From Campylobacterales bacterium (GTDB lineage Bacteria; Campylobacterota; Campylobacteria; Campylobacterales; JAADDG01), in the NCBI GenBank assembly GCA_027009865.1, contig JALVCR010000295.1, forward strand, positions 1 through 6,863: a stretch of 6,863 nt of DNA, read 5' to 3'. The position numbers and the translations under genes were made by a program. Below, piece after piece: positions 5,982 through 6,863 of this stretch; the first letter of the stretch is position 1; each line of letters begins with the position of its first letter. The notes beneath the pieces were generated by a model. The model was given only the letters and a program-made list of their open reading frames with translations, was not told the DNA's origin and did no database searches.

Positions 5982-6863
5982 CTTCCGTTTCCATCCGTAT
6001 TAAAAATTATTTTTCTATTATCGTCGTAATTTTTCAATATGTAAATTTTTGAAAAGAGTAAAATTACAAAAATCACAAACAGAAGAATAAACATCTCCTG
6101 AAGCGTAATTTTAGGATCCCCTCTAAAGACAAAGTATCCATAGTAGAATATGAAAAAGTATGCAAACACCAAAACGCTTTTATTAACTTTTGCGTTTTCA
6201 TAGAAAAATTGCGAGAGATATCCTCCCAAAACTCCATAAAAAAAGCTTCCCACAATTACTCCTATAACTCCAAGAGCGTATGAAAAATATCCCAAAATTC
6301 CAACAAGCACCGTCCCTTTCAAAACGCCTTTGTTTAAAATCGTATTTATGTTGCTAACGCTTAGGGGATCTTTGAACCCTACAAGTTTATCGGGAATGAG
6401 AGATAGAACCGCTACAACCAAATCCCACAGATGTCTAAATTGCATCTCTATTCCCGATACCTGAAGACTTAAATCCAAAGAGACTATCGGATGGGTAAAA
6501 TTGCTTACAAACTCTTCAAATCCTCCGCTTGCCTCTTTTTCTTCTTCTACAATATCCATAAAGGTTGCTATGAAACTGTCCCATCCGTTGTCTATTAAAT
6601 CGGGAATTGCATAAAAGAGAGGGTCTCCAACCTGAATAATTGCCACTCCTATCGCTCCTAAAATCAGAATCTGAGATAGATAATATTTTCTATTAACAAT
6701 TGATGTAATCAGATAGAGTCCTCCTAAAATAATTATTAGATATCCCCGGCTGTTAAATAGAAAAAACAAAAACATAAAAAATGAAAAAGAGAAGATAAAA
6801 AGAAGCAGAAAGAAAAATTTATGCTTTGTAGTTTTATCCAAAAAGTATTTATAATAGCTGTAA
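5978..6863 (-). CDS. Wzy-like O-antigen/exopolysaccharide polymerase, C-terminal part (5' end outside window)
   Basis: This is a polytopic inner-membrane protein whose frame stays open to the right edge, so the true start lies outside. The TTG at 6839-6841 is probably an internal Leu codon; seven more in-frame codons precede it without a stop. Counting from that codon, hydrophobic segments lie at about 8-29, 33-49, 55-72, 175-190, 191-208, 222-239 and 249-268. A large loop (about 73-172), presumably periplasmic, separates the third and fourth. An FNSRGYL segment follows the first helix, and GILGYFSYALGVIGVIVGSFFYG-like Gly-rich helices follow the loop. This pattern fits the C-terminal half of oligosaccharide repeat-unit polymerases, which typically have 10-12 helices and about 400-450 residues. 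Sequence identity in Wzy proteins is low, so the call rests mainly on topology and on the adjacent Wzc-like gene, which it overlaps by four bases. An EpsG-like or other EPS membrane protein is possible. Confidence 0.65.
   Translation of the reverse strand, partial: YSYYKYFLDKTTKHKFFFLLLFIFSFSFFMFLFFLFNSRGYLIIILGGLYLITSIVNRKYYLSQILILGAIGVAIIQVGDPLFYAIPDLIDNGWDSFIATFMDIVEEEKEASGGFEEFVSNFTHPIVSLDLSLQVSGIEMQFRHLWDLVVAVLSLIPDKLVGFKDPLSVSNINTILNKGVLKGTVLVGILGYFSYALGVIGVIVGSFFYGVLGGYLSQFFYENAKVNKSVLVFAYFFIFYYGYFVFRGDPKITLQEMFILLFVIFVILLFSKIYILKNYDDNRKIIFNTDGNGR

Noticed and set aside
6073..6255. Second minus-strand frame inside the Wzy-like gene
   Set aside because: It is a shifted reading of the same strand within a longer, topologically coherent membrane protein gene.
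6839..6841. TTG as the start of the Wzy-like protein
   Set aside because: The frame stays open to the window edge, no ribosome binding site is visible, and the product would be far shorter than typical polymerases.

Overview
The window looks like chromosomal DNA of an AT-rich bacterium, most likely from the Campylobacterota (Epsilonproteobacteria). This is an inference from the very AT-rich, Lys/Ile/Phe-rich coding style, the TruD and RNase P RNA sequences and the tight gene packing. The RNase P RNA is clearly more GC-rich than its surroundings, and its closing P1 helix is made only of G-C pairs. That would suit a moderately thermophilic member such as a vent species, but the species cannot be named from this sequence.

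Region 1 (1-530, + strand) is the C-terminal half of TruD, the tRNA pseudouridine-13 synthase, cut by the left window edge. Region 2 (about 510-891, + strand) is rnpB, the RNA subunit of RNase P, with a consensus-like promoter whose -35 box lies inside the last codons of truD. truD and rnpB are RNA-metabolism housekeeping genes. rnpB ends a few bases from the stop codon of a convergent gene.

Region 3 (894-2213, - strand) is an ATPase_2/DUF234-type protein: a P-loop ATPase with a winged-helix middle and a C-terminal PD-(D/E)XK nuclease-like domain. Its cellular role is unknown.

Region 4 (2240-6863, - strand, reading right to left) is the end of a surface or exopolysaccharide locus. It holds the C-terminal part of a Wzy-like polymerase (open at the right edge), a Wzc-like polysaccharide co-polymerase with a degenerate tyrosine-kinase domain, and a secreted protein resembling a glycoside hydrolase. 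The first two overlap by an ATGA motif. The third starts inside the end of the second, so the three are probably co-transcribed and translationally coupled. In the inferred scheme, Wzy joins repeat units in the inner membrane, the Wzc-like protein sets chain length and links to export, and the secreted enzyme-like protein trims or processes the polymer. The ATPase gene follows after a short gap and may be carried on the same transcript, although its function does not obviously belong there.

The observations most worth a second look are the co-polymerase whose P-loop has lost its glycines while its C-terminal tyrosine cluster and oligomerisation motif remain, the unassigned secreted protein with a duplicated WGxSGE motif, and the very tight truD/rnpB/ATPase junctions. 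I see no CRISPR array, tRNA, insertion sequence or phage feature, and no gene-free stretch longer than 300 bases.
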